NCBI GenBank assembly: GCA_030562195.1
Contig: CM060199.1
Span: 14,342,338 to 14,406,337 of the forward strand
DNA length: 64,000 nucleotides
Direction of reading: 5' to 3'
Source: Nipponacmea schrenckii
Taxonomy: Eukaryota > Mollusca > Gastropoda > Lottiidae
Position numbers and translations under genes: made by a program. The notes below the pieces were generated by a model. It had not been told where the DNA came from. It did no database searches and saw only the letters and a list, made by a program, of their open reading frames with translations. This document shows positions 47,765 to 60,010 of the stretch, in pieces. How positions within the stretch are numbered: position 1 is the stretch's first letter; each line of letters starts with the position of its first letter.

Positions 47765-50299
47765 TCAGTAAATTTTCTTCTCAACATACTTAGTTTTTTC
47801 ATAATGCACATTATATTTCCTCCATTTATATTGACTTTGCACGGGCCTATCTTTGTGTGCAACATCTTTTAAATCTGGTCGAAATGGTGATAATAAACCT
47901 GCAATACAACATTAAAAGTACTTAGATTAATAGAGATGGCACATTAAATTTTAATTAAGATTAAATTGCTTTATATATGTTAGATATAATAGCACTGTCA
48001 AAATAATGGATATAAAATTGCTAACTATAATACATGCATAACAAACAACATCCTTCAGCAGAGATGCATCTCTCAAACAGGAATGCAGACAAATGCAGAC
48101 AGGGTGTAGGACCAGATGGTTGATAAGGGCGAGCAAACCCTTCAAAAATATCATTTAGAAAGTGTGGTGAAATTAAAATTTGAAGAAAATGTTGCTCAAA
48201 AAAAATATTAAAGAAAATCTGGAACAAACCTGCTGTTTGTGCTTGTTTTACTAGTTCTAAGAGCTGTTTTTGTTGTGATGGACAAACTTTTGTTATTCTA
48301 CGAGGTAATAAAGTTCCATCAGGTCTCAAAAACTGACTCAATATTAAAACATCCTGTAATAAAAACAAACTAGAATAGGTTTTAATTATTGGTGAACATA
48401 AGACAAAGATTTAATTCTAGTCAAGCACAAGATATTTCTGTCTGTCAGCAGTCCATTTTATCTTTAGCTAGTTTTAAGGAATTGTAAAGAGGTTTTTAAA
48501 AGTTTTAATGTGTATTGGGGAAACACTGATAGCACCAATTTGCACCATTCCAATTTTCAGGCAGATGTGGTTCCTGTTATTCCACTGATACTGAAGTGTT
48601 GGATGACATCGCAAAATATGATTGCATCACATATTAAAAGCTTTGCAATCAGTGACATCATCAAACACCTCATGATATCAGTGTCCCAATACACGTACAA
48701 TTTTTAGAAAACCTCTCTACAATTCTTTAAGGGAGCAACCATCAAAATGTAAGTCTAGTTTGTAAAGTATATATTTACTTTCTATTTTAATGTGTAGTTT
48801 TAGACGAGCAGAAATATCTCTCCTAGACATTCTAAGAGTTTCATAATAAGCAAAACAAATCTCAAGAAAATAATTGTGAAATGGCAATCTTCAAACTTCA
48901 TTTTTATACATATATCTAATGCCATCAAGAAGCCACTGCCTTTTTCAGATACGACTTTTTTCAGCTAAAGGACAGGCTGAGACAATGGCATTTAAGACAA
49001 CAAATAGTCCATGTAGAATTAATCATGATAATGAAACCTTCAATAAAAGCCTTGTTAAAATTGTAGCCAAAATGATGTGGTAAATAAGACTCTATAAGCA
49101 CTCACTTCTACTGTTTATATTGTTGTCTGATGATACAAGTTAAACCTCAAGTTTAAAAGATTTACTTACCGTATAATGTATTTTCATACGTATAGAACAT
49201 ATTGGACAAGAACCTTCAACTGACCTAGGTAAAACCTTGCCCTCTCTTGAAGATACTTCATTTACACCAGAGAACTAAATATTTTTAAACAAAAAGTTAT
49301 TCTTATTAATGAAGTGCTTTATGAGACCATTCTGATAATTTTGATAAAAAAATTCATCAAAATTAAAACTTCTTTTTTGTGTTTCTCTGCTGTTTATAAA
49401 TGCTAACTCCTCTCCTTAAATAATTGAATGTTTTGCTTGGAAACTTGTGTGATTGTCGTCTAAAGCTATTAAAAATCATGATCTCAATCCATATGACCTG
49501 ATCCACTCTCACCTATTTCTTTTGGTTCTATTCAAAAACGTACAAAAAGAATGACATATTGGGAGACGTTTTGTTTTGGGAAAGTGATTAATATTCCATA
49601 CTCACCACTATAACATTACCTTGTTTCTCTTCCTTAACTACAACAAAAATTTAATAAAAAAACTTAATAATGAACCAGAACTACATATTTTGTTTATAGG
49701 GTGTAGGCTAAACACAATTGATCATGTGACGTACTGAATGGAGGAACACAAATAATGATACTGAAACCAAAACTTAATTCTAAAGTAGTAGAACCATATT
49801 TTACTTATTTGAATTTAACAAGCTGCTTAAGCAAATATCTAAACGACTTTATCCTTTTAAAGAAATAATATGTCTTAGAATGAACATAAAATTTGAAAAT
49901 ATTAAACTTGGCGAATAAGCTCTTTTCTTCAGTAAATATTCCTGCTGTAATAAATAACGCAAAAAATGAATTAATATCCAAAAAAGGAAGTAGGCTTAGA
50001 TCTATTATCCATAATATGCAATTGATTATTGAAAAACGTTTTATAAATTGATTAGCACTACCGTAGTCAAAATCGTAGACGAAAGGGGTTTCGCTACGCT
50101 ACCCATCGCTACCCATCTGTTTTGAACAGAGTCCATAAGTGGACTAGCACTACCGTAGCCGATTTAGATTTTACTCAAAGCCAACTAAAAACCTACCATG
50201 TTTCAGTAAACATTTTTGAGTAGAAGATATTGATCTCGTTCCTTGCCAAACACGAATATTTGGAGAAATTTTAAAGATACTTCTACAAATTTTGAACAT
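47765..50299 (-). CDS. MRPS18A: Mitochondrial ribosomal protein bS18a (mS18A)
   Basis: Five coding exons in transcript order: 50197-50299, 49606-49637, 49170-49274, 48230-48353, 47765-47898. Phases agree and the product is 165 aa. It is a bS18-family protein of the mitochondrial ribosome. Exon 1 encodes a basic, Ser/Arg-rich presequence (MFKICRSIFKISPNIRVW...), as expected for mitochondrial import. Exon 2 is only 32 nt (KEEKQGNVIV). Exon 3 carries the Cys pair of the family (EGSCPICSIRMK). Exon 4 carries the S18 signature (DVLILSQFLRPDGTLLPRRI). Exon 5 ends KKIY. S18A rather than S18B or S18C is chosen from the N-terminal EEKQGN...V block, the CPIC motif and the LLPRRIT region. The C terminus is more diverged and shorter than the vertebrate form. 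Confidence 0.87.
48471..48732. mobile_element. MITE in MRPS18A intron 3
   Basis: Inverted termini of about 45 bp: left TTAAGGAATTGTAAAGAGGT...GTGTATTGG, right CCAATACACGTAC...ACCTCTCTACAATTCTTTAA. Non-coding, about 260 bp. Related to 33541-33760. Confidence 0.7.
49850..50066. mobile_element. TTAAAGGGATA-family MITE, partial copy (MRPS18A intron 1)
   Basis: Shares TAGAATGAACATAAAATTTG, AAGCTCTTTTCTTCAGTAAA and CCTGCTGTAATAAATAAC with the right arm of 28283-28634 in reverse orientation. It lies just downstream of the presequence exon. Confidence 0.6.
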
Positions 50300-51149
50300 T
50301 TTCACTTTGAGATTCACATCAATACGATGATTAAAATGGCCTTGACATTAGTGGAAGGGACATAACTCTTTTTTTTTATGGTCGGAGTTGATTAACTAAA
50401 TAGGTTCATTTGAAGTATTTATCTAAACCCGGAATCGTCCGGAGTATTTATCAGAATTTCATGAAAATCTAGACCACTTTCAAATATTTACCCTGGCTTT
50501 AAGTAAAATGATTTCTTTTAATACTATAACCACAGAGATCTATAATGCCTTAATCATGGTATGACTATAATAAGTCTAAGAATAACTAAAAAACAAGTAC
50601 GGTACCGTTGTTTACAGACTTGATCATCAAATTATGTCGAAATGGTGAAATGTGCTGGATTTGCAATTTTATAATCAAAATGAACCTTTAACAAGTTTCT
50701 CTTTATAGGTTTATAGTTAGTAAGTATTTGCGAAACTCTGGGCACTAATGTCAGTAATGAATAATGTGTGTCGTTGTCACGACAGAATAGATTAGATTAT
50801 AGAATGTTTATTTTACTTTTTTTTTAGACGATATTGCAATATTGATTGTCTTTTGAGATACAAGTCTAGTCCTAGTCCGAAACATCAGCCTTAATTCCTC
50901 CCTCTAAATCTAATATTAATAGAATTGATCGATATTTTGACAGTTGTAATGTTTTGCTTTTGATTTGAGTCCGTAAAAACAAGTTCATGTGGATTTTACA
51001 CACCTCAAAGATGCATTTTTTCTAACATAATAAAAAATTACCATCAGCTGTACAATGACTGTTAGTGTAAATTAGTAGACCTATTGCCTGTTTGAAGTGG
51101 GTATCACAATAAATGTAAGTTAATTTCTTAGCATCTTGTGACTTTGACT
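50300..51149. other. MRPS18A promoter side and spacer
   Basis: Upstream DNA of MRPS18A (minus) and of RNF216 (plus). The non-coding first exon of RNF216 should lie here or within the foldback, but I could not place it. Confidence 0.4.
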
Positions 51150-51556
51150 AGTCCGAAACTTGCTGACTCTGATCCAGGTAGCTATTTGGACAGATATGGC
51201 TGGGGATGAGTCAGAAAAACTAGGCACCTAAAACTTGGGATTTTCCGCACCTCCGCGGGTGCAGGGGTTTTAAACATATTTACAAACCTTGAATCCAATA
51301 AACCTCGATATGTTTGGAAAGATGGATGTTTTTGTAACCCCTTTCACCATTCATGTCACGCCTGTGGTTGCGTCAAAGTTTTTTTCAAGATTTTCAATCA
51401 CTCAGTCGCCATCTCATTAAAAAATTCCGGCGTTAAATGGTCACGTGATAGAATCAATCCAACCATCATCTTGCACCCGCGGATGTGTGGAAAATCGCAA
51501 ATTTTAGGTGCCTAGTTTTTCTGACTTTCCAACAGCCATATCTGTCCAACTAGACT
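51150..51556. mobile_element. Foldback element upstream of RNF216
   Basis: The left arm begins GTCCGAAACTTGCTGACTC, then TTGGACAGATATGGCTG, then TCAGAAAAACTAGGCACCTA. The right arm ends with TAGGTGCCTAGTTTTTCTGA, then CAGCCATATCTGTCCAA. Inner arms include GCACCTCCGCGGGTGCA and TTGCACCCGCGG. About 100-bp arms surround about 200 bp of unique centre. Partial relatives lie in paralogue A intron 6 and paralogue B intron 9. Confidence 0.75.
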
Positions 51557-51851
51557 TTGACATGCCCAATGAGAGATCAGTTTTTGTTTGAAAATCTCTA
51601 GGGGATAAATTGCAACAGTAATTTACCTTATTGTTAAGGTAACATATGTTAGAAAAAAATCATCATTGGAGGTATGTATCATCCCCATAAAGTTAGGTCT
51701 ATTTTTTCTGACTCCAGTCAGTAACCGTCAAAATATGTATTATTTATCGTAAGCAACCTCAATTACTGGTCTAGAAATTTGTCTGTTAACTGCCTCGCTT
51801 TTCATTTTCCCTTTTTCTCTTTTTCAGACTTTTTACTCAGCAACTTTCAAA

Positions 51852-54800
51852 ATGGAGGAAACAGGAAATTTGAAAAGATCAAGCACTATACCTATTGAAG
51901 AATTAGAAGAAAATGAAGATAGCTGTTTATCCAAAAAAGCTAAAATTTTGAAGGAATTTCCATTGAATCGTCATGGTTCATCAAATGAATCCCAATATGT
52001 TGTTTTATCTCAAGATGATGAAGTAGTAGATCAGTCCACTCTAGAATATTCCGTGAAAGATTTTCTTAGTGATGATGATCAGGATGAGTCAGATGGTGAA
52101 AAGAGTGAATCAGAAGAGAAAACAGAAGCAGATGACAAATCAACAGACGACACTTTACAAGATACAGAAGTGAATTCTGATAAGACTGATGATGTGGACT
52201 GGGATACAGAAATAAAAGGTGATGTTTCAACTTCTCGTAACTTGACTTTTAATGATTCTAGTACACTTCAAGATGATGATGTCAATAAAATAAGCTTACC
52301 ATCCAGTGATGAAAACATTTATGGAAAGACTTTAGATTTGCCTGAGCTCAAACCTGGTTTATCTAAGATTGAATCAGTGTACAATGATGCTAAAATTATT
52401 CAAACCATCATCAGTGGTAAAAATATTGATCAAATTTATGATAAACTAGCAGAAAAACGGTCCAATCCTAATAGATTGGATGTAGTTACTGCTGAATTAC
52501 TGGATGAACCTGACTCTACCACATCTGATGACATATACCATGATGTTAAAACTGTTCTTAGTCAAATTCAAAGCAAATCAACTGAAGCAGTTAATGAATC
52601 TGATGTTTTGACACTGTTACGTTTAAATGAGAGAAAGAAAAATCGTGTTGAAATTGTGATACGTCAATTATTGGTTTCTTTACAGGAAGCAGATGCAAGC
52701 CAGAGTAAAACAGAACAGAAATCTATATTTGATGAAGTAAATACTGTAGCTAGTAAATTTCCAACCATCTCACCTGATGAAATATATGCTTTATTAGAGG
52801 AACATTCTTCGTCTTCTGATAGACTCCAAAAAATTGTCAAGATTTTAGAAAACAAGTGTTCAAATGGTCAAACAACTGATTCAAAAACTGCACTTAATCG
52901 TGTAGAATCTGATCCTGACAACCCTTTGACTAAAAACGATCCAATTTATCAGGATATGCGTGTCATTTCCAAAATGTTTCCAGAAAAGGATCGAAATGAA
53001 ATATACGCTTACGTGGAAGCCCATCATAATAAAAAGGATAGAATTCAAATTGTGATAGAAGAATTATTAGGAAATAATGCTGATAGTCAGGATGTGACTG
53101 ATGGGCGAAAGCCAAATTCTCTAACATCCAATAGAAGTCATGGTGAATTTGAAAGTCTGTGTGAAATTTTCCCAGATTGTGATCCAAACTATATTTTCGA
53201 GCAACTTGAAGCCAGTGCAGCAGATCAAGACAGAATGAATAATTTAGCAGGAAGGATGTTTGAAAGTAGAAATTATCCTAAACTAAAAGATGTGTTGGAT
53301 ACACAACAAAAAATAACAAATAAGATGAAAATTAAAAATATGAAATTTGAAATGAATGACTTCCTTCGAAAATTTCCTGATCCTGTAACATACTTTGAAA
53401 ATAATGATAAGGCTATGAGTGCTAGTTATAAGGATCATGTGTTAATTCAAATCAAAAATGACTATCCACAGTTAAAAGACGGTTATGTGAAAGAGGTTTT
53501 AGAAAGAAATAATCATTATTATATAAAGTCTATAAGAGAAATAGATAATGAGCTTAATAATATAGCAGGTATGTCTAAAATATAAATATTCTTCTTTAAA
53601 TGTGCATAGGCCTATGCTTTACCAGCTGATAGGGGTGACATTAAAGCCTTTTTCATAATATTTGACCTTTTTTTCTTAGTAGCTTAAGGAGTCAAGTTTT
53701 GGGTACCGTACATTACAAATGTGTAAGTCTTTATTACCAAACCAAGATGATGTCAAGATGGTAAGCACCTTAATATTAATTTGTTTATATTTATTAATTT
53801 CAGCAAGAGGTAGAAGATCAAAGAAATTAAGAACAGTAAATAGAACAACTGAAATTGTATTCCCAGAAGTTCCTGATGAGTTTTTCTTTCAGGAACTGCT
53901 TTATTCAAGAAATGAACTGGCAATAAAAAGTAAGATTTATGTGACTTTCTTTAAGATTGGAAATGAAAACCTGGACAGCACTTTTCACTGAGATAGCTCA
54001 ATGTGTAATTTAACTTTTAAATTAATTTAAATTGTTATAATTTCCTATCTTGATTAAATACAAAATACAGCATCTTTAAATGATAAATAAGTAAAAAAAT
54101 GACACCCAATCAATTTTTGTTGTCATAAAGCTATGAATTACATGTTGATGTTTTCTACAGTGAAATTAAAAGAGATAGAAAATGAAAAGAAGCAAAGAGT
54201 TGATGAAGCAAGGAAGAAAGGTGAACTTTATGAGTGTGGTTGTTGTTTTGATGATGAAGTACTTTTTGAGGATATGGCAACTTGTGCAGACGGACATTTA
54301 TTTTGTAAAGAATGTATTCGTCGATCAACAGAGGCAGCCATTGGTGATGCTAAAGTCAAGTTCCCATGTTTGACTGGAACTTGTGAACATGAAATTCCTC
54401 TTTCTGTTTTACAAAACATTGTATCACCAAATCTATTTTCCAATATTTTACGCAAACTTCAAGAAGAAGAATTAAGATTAGCTGACATTCCAGACTTGGT
54501 ATCCTGTCCATATTGTAGTTTTGCTACTGTCATGCCGGATCCTTCTGATAAAGTATTTAAATGTTTAAATCCAGATTGTCTAAAAGAGACATGCAGGTGA
54601 GAAATGCCTCCAGTTGTTTTTCATCTGTAACATGAGTTTTTGTATAATTATTTTCTCACTTTAGAAATAATACGCAGACTACAAAACCTTCAATAATTTG
54701 AATTGAAGTTATTGAATGTTTTTCCCATGTTCATGCCATATTGCATTGTATTGCCCAACTACATTAGTCAATGGATGAATGATACAGCTGGACTGATTAA

Positions 54801-57209
54801 ATTTGTCGGTATCAGTAACTAAATTGTAATGAAGACGATTTGAGCACTATTCAATAATGAAGTATTTTCCAAGATGTCCTATCACTAAACTCTGTCAATT
54901 TCAGATTCTGTCGAGAGCCAAATCATGTGCCATTAAAATGTAATGAAGTGGAAAAGAAAACTGAAACTGATATGAGAACTTTCATTGAGAATAAAATATC
55001 AGAATCCATGTTGAGAACCTGTACCACGTGTAAAAAAAGATTTTTTAAAGATTTTGGCTGTAATAAAATGACATGTACATGTGGAACTACCATGTGTTAT
55101 GTGTGCAGAGAACCTAATATTGATTATGATCATTTTAATGCCAATGGAGGGTAGGTATTCATTGATTTATTTATTGAACTGCCTCTGCCTTTCTGTACCA
55201 TTTACAAAAGTGAAAATTCTGAAATTTCCTTAATACTCTCAAAAATTTACACCTGTGACCAGCTATGTGATTGGACATAAAAATATGCTTGAAGTTTAAA
55301 TTTACATGCTTGGTTGAAAAAATTCTCCATAAAAATTTATTTAGTGTCCTTTGTGCCTTTAAACCCATTTGTATATTTTATGTACATGATATCAAATTGA
55401 ACTTCTCATTGTAAACGGATAGCTATTACTCATCTTGGAAGCAAAAGTATTGAAAAGAATGTTTTCATGCATCTCTTTATGAATAATTAATATAGAGTTG
55501 AATATTGCCATCATGTCAAGTAATTTTATATAGTAATTCTAGCTATATATCTGTAGATGTTCCAATGATAATGATGTGAATGCTCTACATCAGAAAGAAA
55601 TGGAGTTGGCTGCTGAAAATGCTAGACAACAATATATAAATGATCATCCTGAATTGGCAGGTATAGAACTAAAATATGATCCTCAACAACTGGTTAATGA
55701 TAGTAAGTATTTACTTTTATAAGTTCACAAGATGAACCAATGTCAGAATTCGATTTTGGCTTGACAATATAGATGTAATTTCATTATACTCTTTTGTCTT
55801 GTATTATATCAATATTTTGATCATTAAATTTTATATAAACCGGAAGTATATCTTCTTTCTGAGAAGTGATACATAAGATTGAAATAAATTTTACTTTTTT
55901 CTTCTGCATCTAAAGGGCTAATGAAGACAGGCAATGCCATGCAGTATGCAATGAGGAAAGTTTCCCTCGAAGAGCGGCATTAGCCTCCTCCTTTGGGGAA
56001 TTCCAACTGTCAAGGGATCTTTAATATGCACAGCCTGTAGCATATGGGGCCCCAGTTTATTGTCTGAGCTGAACTACAGACCTGCATCACTGACAAAAGG
56101 CAACTGGGCTTGTTGGAATTGAACCTTGTGCCTTCAGATTAGCAAGCAAGCATCTAACTAGTTGAGCCAATGCAGCTCCCTACATATGATTGAAGGCAGA
56201 TCTACAAGGCTTCAAGGTGTAGAACAAATTTGACTGTTATAAATTATTTTTTTTGTTTCAGTGAAAAGTGGAGGAGCCATAACAGGGTAAGAATATTTGA
56301 ACTTATATTGCTTAACAGGCTGTGGTCCAGTTATATTTAAATTGCTCAGAGTCTAGTGATATCATATTGTTTTGTAACTTTGAAAAATGTTGACTGTGAA
56401 TCATAAATTTAATAATTTTCATCCATGCACAAAGAAAGAATTGCATTGCACAAGGCTTTAAAATGACTTTGCTTAGTCCAGTTAGACTTATGTTCAATGA
56501 GATAAAGTATTATCATGTAAATTTTGTTATTTTTAAGCCAGACTAATTTTAACCTATATTGTATTTTGTTTAATTTTAGGCATGATATTTTTGGTGTTGA
56601 TGATAATGATGATTATCCTGATGAAGATGAAGATGATTATTATGATGATTGATTACTTATATGTCTGCCTTACAAAATTTTTTTTTATTTTTTTAATTTC
56701 AAGAAATAAAAATTGTGTGAATTTTTTTATTCAAAACATGAACATTATATTTAGCTGTAATTACATTATCATCATTATGGCTGATTTGTTACTGGATAAT
56801 TTATCAATGTTTGGATCATATCAGTAAGAAAACTCACTGAAAAAAAGAGTATATGAAAATTAAATATACTATAGATTACATTTGATAATAATATATTCAT
56901 ATTTGAATCATAAGACTATATAATAATTTATCCCTTTATCTGTTAACTATCTCTTTAATAAGTGTTTATTCAGGTTACAATGAACATAAATCATGATAGA
57001 ACTGTGTCAGATCTTCAATGATGGAATTATGTTTAAGCTGTATTTTATAAGCATTTATATTATTAATCATTCTTTCCTACAGAGTTGTTGTTCCTTACAG
57101 TCAGACTACATCTCAGTCAGTGCCTCACTCTTTTTACAATCTATTCAGTCTACATTCTGCTTCTAAGATTCTAGATCCCAGAGAATATAAACATAAAATG
57201 AAGACATAA
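51852..57209 (+). CDS. RNF216: RBR-type E3 ubiquitin ligase RNF216 (TRIAD3)
   Basis: Main form has seven coding exons: 51852-53568, 53804-53929, 54161-54596, 54905-55150, 55557-55702, 56262-56286, 56580-56652 (922 aa, phases agree). An acceptor at 51828 just before the ATG implies an upstream non-coding exon. Residues 1-165 are acidic and low complexity. About 175-480 hold five CUE-like helical repeats. About 640-840 form RING1 (CGCCFDDE, CADGHLFCKECI), IBR (CPYCSFATVMPD...CLKETCRFC) and RING2 (TCKKRFFKDFGCNKMTCTCG) with predicted catalytic Cys812, then MCYVCRE...YDHF. The tail is acidic. RNF216 transfers ubiquitin by a RING/HECT-hybrid mechanism and is reported to assemble K63-linked chains. 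An alternative last exon at 57083-57209 is possible. AATAAA at 56705-56710. Confidence 0.93.
55915..56185 (-). repeat. tRNA-derived SINE in an RNF216 intron
   Basis: Read on the minus strand it starts GGGAGCTGCATTGGCTCAAC with an A-box-like TGGCTCAACTAGTTAGA and a B-box-like GGTTCAATTCC (both RNA polymerase III promoter elements), then a body with AAAGATCCCTTGACAGTTGG. It is the fullest of three copies; the others are at 6225-6435 and 13314-13445. Confidence 0.7.
56705..56710 (+). promoter_or_regulatory. Proximal polyadenylation signal of RNF216
   Basis: AATAAA about 53 nt past the stop of the main last exon. A second signal lies near 57502, beyond the alternative exon. Confidence 0.5.
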
Positions 57210-58637
57210 GAACAATGGTGTCATTGATGAGTCCAATTAAACCAAATCACAACATGATCACCTTTTATGGGGCTACTTTTTGAGTCGTTGACAGAGATGA
57301 AAAGGGACTGCATGGCACGACAACTTCTATGATAGACTAAGCACTATGTCACTTAATACGTTAATATATAACATTAAGGTATATCACCATTTCATTAATT
57401 ATTAATATAGTTTAGTTTATATATATTTCTAATTTTTATGTTATTTAGAATCATTGTATGAGGTATTATATTTAAATTATATACTTATATCATTTTACTA
57501 AAATAAAAAAAATATCTACTTTGATTTTAATTCTATCATCTGCCTGCATGCCCAGGTGTTATTAAACCTGTCAAAAGTAAAGGAGCTGAGGAAATCTCTA
57601 TCCAAGATCTTAGAGTTTAAAATGGAGTAAAGATTCATTTTGTCAGTAGAAACTGTGGACAGATATTTTGATAAAAAAAATGATATTACTTTTCAAATTG
57701 ATTAGTTATGTACTACATTTCAGTGAACAGTGCAGTTTTCACCTTCGTGTTGGATGTTAAGAAGAGAAACCCTTGTTCATTTTATTTCAATTGTCCTTTT
57801 AGAGTACTATGTTGTACTATACTAGAGCATTATATTGTACTTGCTCTTTGTCCTCTTTTAATATGACACATGGCATCAGATAAAAATTAACATGCTTTTG
57901 TACAGTCCATGCTCTATATGAAAATGGATGAGATCACTGTTGAGGATTTCTAAATGACCTGTCTTGTGTAAAAAGTAGTTGCAAATCTCTAAAGTACTGT
58001 GGTGAACTGTCAAATGAATTGGAAACAGGTGGAGAAAATGAAAAATGGCCCTGAATGGAGGGTGATTGACCCAGGCAATTCTTTCTTTATGTACTAAATT
58101 AAGAAATGTGAAATGGGGTGAGGGGGAAGAGGGTGTCGAGAAGCTGTTGACCCTCAGCCATCAGCCTTCATGAAATTGAATATAAATATACCCACACACA
58201 TTAATGCTGTATGAGAATGGCAACCCTTCTTGTAAGAAATTGTTGTTAAAATGTCAAAATCCATATCCTCATACAAAGTTGGATAAAGTGAACCATTGCC
58301 CCATACAGTTAATTGATTGAAGGTGGATATTGTCACTTTGGGTACATTAAGGGAATTAGACAAACCCTGTTTTGTTTACATGTGATGCACTATATCGCAA
58401 ATCAAATTATTTCTATATGGAAGTAAGAATAATTACTTCGCACGATCAACTCTCCGTTTATGGTTTTCTAATAAAATCAATCCTTATCTGATCTCGATAT
58501 TACTGTTGTTTTATTTTTTTTATATTTTGATCCTTACACTAATACTGAATAGTGTTGAACATCAGATCTGGTGTAAACATATTTTCTTCTCATGGAAATG
58601 GAGTAATGGGAGTAATGTTAACATATTCTTTATCACT
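57210..58637. other. RNF216 distal 3' region and spacer
   Basis: AT-rich, no gene or clear repeat. The start may be 3' UTR of the longer RNF216 transcript. Confidence 0.45.
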
Positions 58638-58751
58638 ATGAATAGTGTTCGTGACACAATACAGTTGTTATCGCAGATATTTATTGAAAATGGAACCAGT
58701 GAGATATCAGCTGAAATATTCCGACAGGCCAAATTCAATAAAAATGAAGCC
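58638..58751 (+). CDS. Candidate first coding exon of an unidentified gene
   Basis: 38 codons from ATG (MNSVRDTIQLLSQIFIENGT...) to a consensus donor GCC|GTAAGT, with non-repetitive balanced composition. The sequence resembles a small helical, UBA-like segment ending FNKNEA, but I cannot name it. Reading on through the donor gives proline-rich, repeat-like sequence, so splicing is more likely. No partner exon was found before the LINE, so the rest of the gene may lie beyond the window. The upstream in-frame Met at 58506 would add a hydrophobic stretch. Confidence 0.45.
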
Positions 58752-60010
58752 GTAAGTAGAATCTATTTTCTTTTTATTAGCCCGAAAAACCGGGATGCAG
58801 TGGTTTCCCCCTTTTACAAGTTCCACCCTCGTGAGTTGCACCCTAGTGATTTCCCCCCAGTGGTTTCCTCCCCCATATATATTATGTATGCTTAATTAAC
58901 AAGGATAATTTAAATTAAATATATATTTTATTTTCATTAATAACAATAAGAATACAATAATACATATACATGTCCTTCCTATTTTCACTAAGGATATTTA
59001 TTTTCCTGCATAACATTGACTAGATCTAGTTCCTTTTTACAATTGTGATGTAGAAATTTTTTTTTTTTCATACTTTGACCATAAATCCATCAATTTCTTG
59101 TTTATAGTATTAAACACCACAGTGTCTTCTTGTAAGGCTTGCATCTTCTACTGAGTCTGGGTATCAACCCAGTCCCCTTCAAGTGGACCAGGCTTTATTT
59201 GTTTCGGACAATCATCCAACAGCTTCAAACACATGAAATCTTTTGGTTAGCTAATCAGAAATAGTCTACAGAGCTTACCTATGAAATTTGAGCCTTCAAA
59301 TCCATGTGTATCCATAATTATCTGTGTTTGAAAAATCACAATGACTTAAGAAATTACGAACGTTCCGCCATATTGGAAAACGGTTCGTCTTGATAATCAA
59401 AGAGTTATCCTTCCCGTCGTGCAATAGCGGTCATCGATATAAACAGACTACAACGCATTTTTCAATTGTAGACTTTGTCAACAGGACACACAATTTTCAG
59501 ACTGACTGGAGACCAGCGGCGTACAGCACAGAAAAAAAATGAAAAGTGAAATTTTTTGTTTGAGGAATATTTCAAGGTATTTTGCGATTTTCTCAGAGCT
59601 TGAATATTTCTGAGGACTGTTTAAATGTAACAAAGGCCCAAAACGACCCCTAAAAATGAAGCCTGGGCCCCTTTCACATCTCAAAAGAGGCATTGTAAAT
59701 GCTGATATTGGTTACTGAATATGTTGGTGCTTCAATCCATGTTGAAGATAAGAAAGATAGTGAACAAGGTAGGTAGGTAAATGGCGAGTTAACGTTCGCT
59801 TCCAGCAATTGCTGATATCGCAAACTAGGTAGTTGCACTTTGGTGGTCGTTGGTAGTGGATTTAGAATCAATTGGATGATTTAGAAAACTGTTGGTTTGG
59901 TGGTGGTTTGAGAAATCGTACGATCTGGTCGGAACGAATGTCATGGCGGTGAAACTCGGCCCTGGATAGTGTGGCGTGAGTGATTCAGTCTTCTACATTC
60001 TTCCCAAAAA
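58752..60010. other. Spacer or intron of the orphan gene
   Basis: Contains pyrimidine-rich repeats around 58800-58870 (CCCCCAGTGGTTTCC-type) and no other convincing exon. From about 59700 it may belong to the 3' UTR of the neighbouring minus-strand LINE. Confidence 0.4.
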
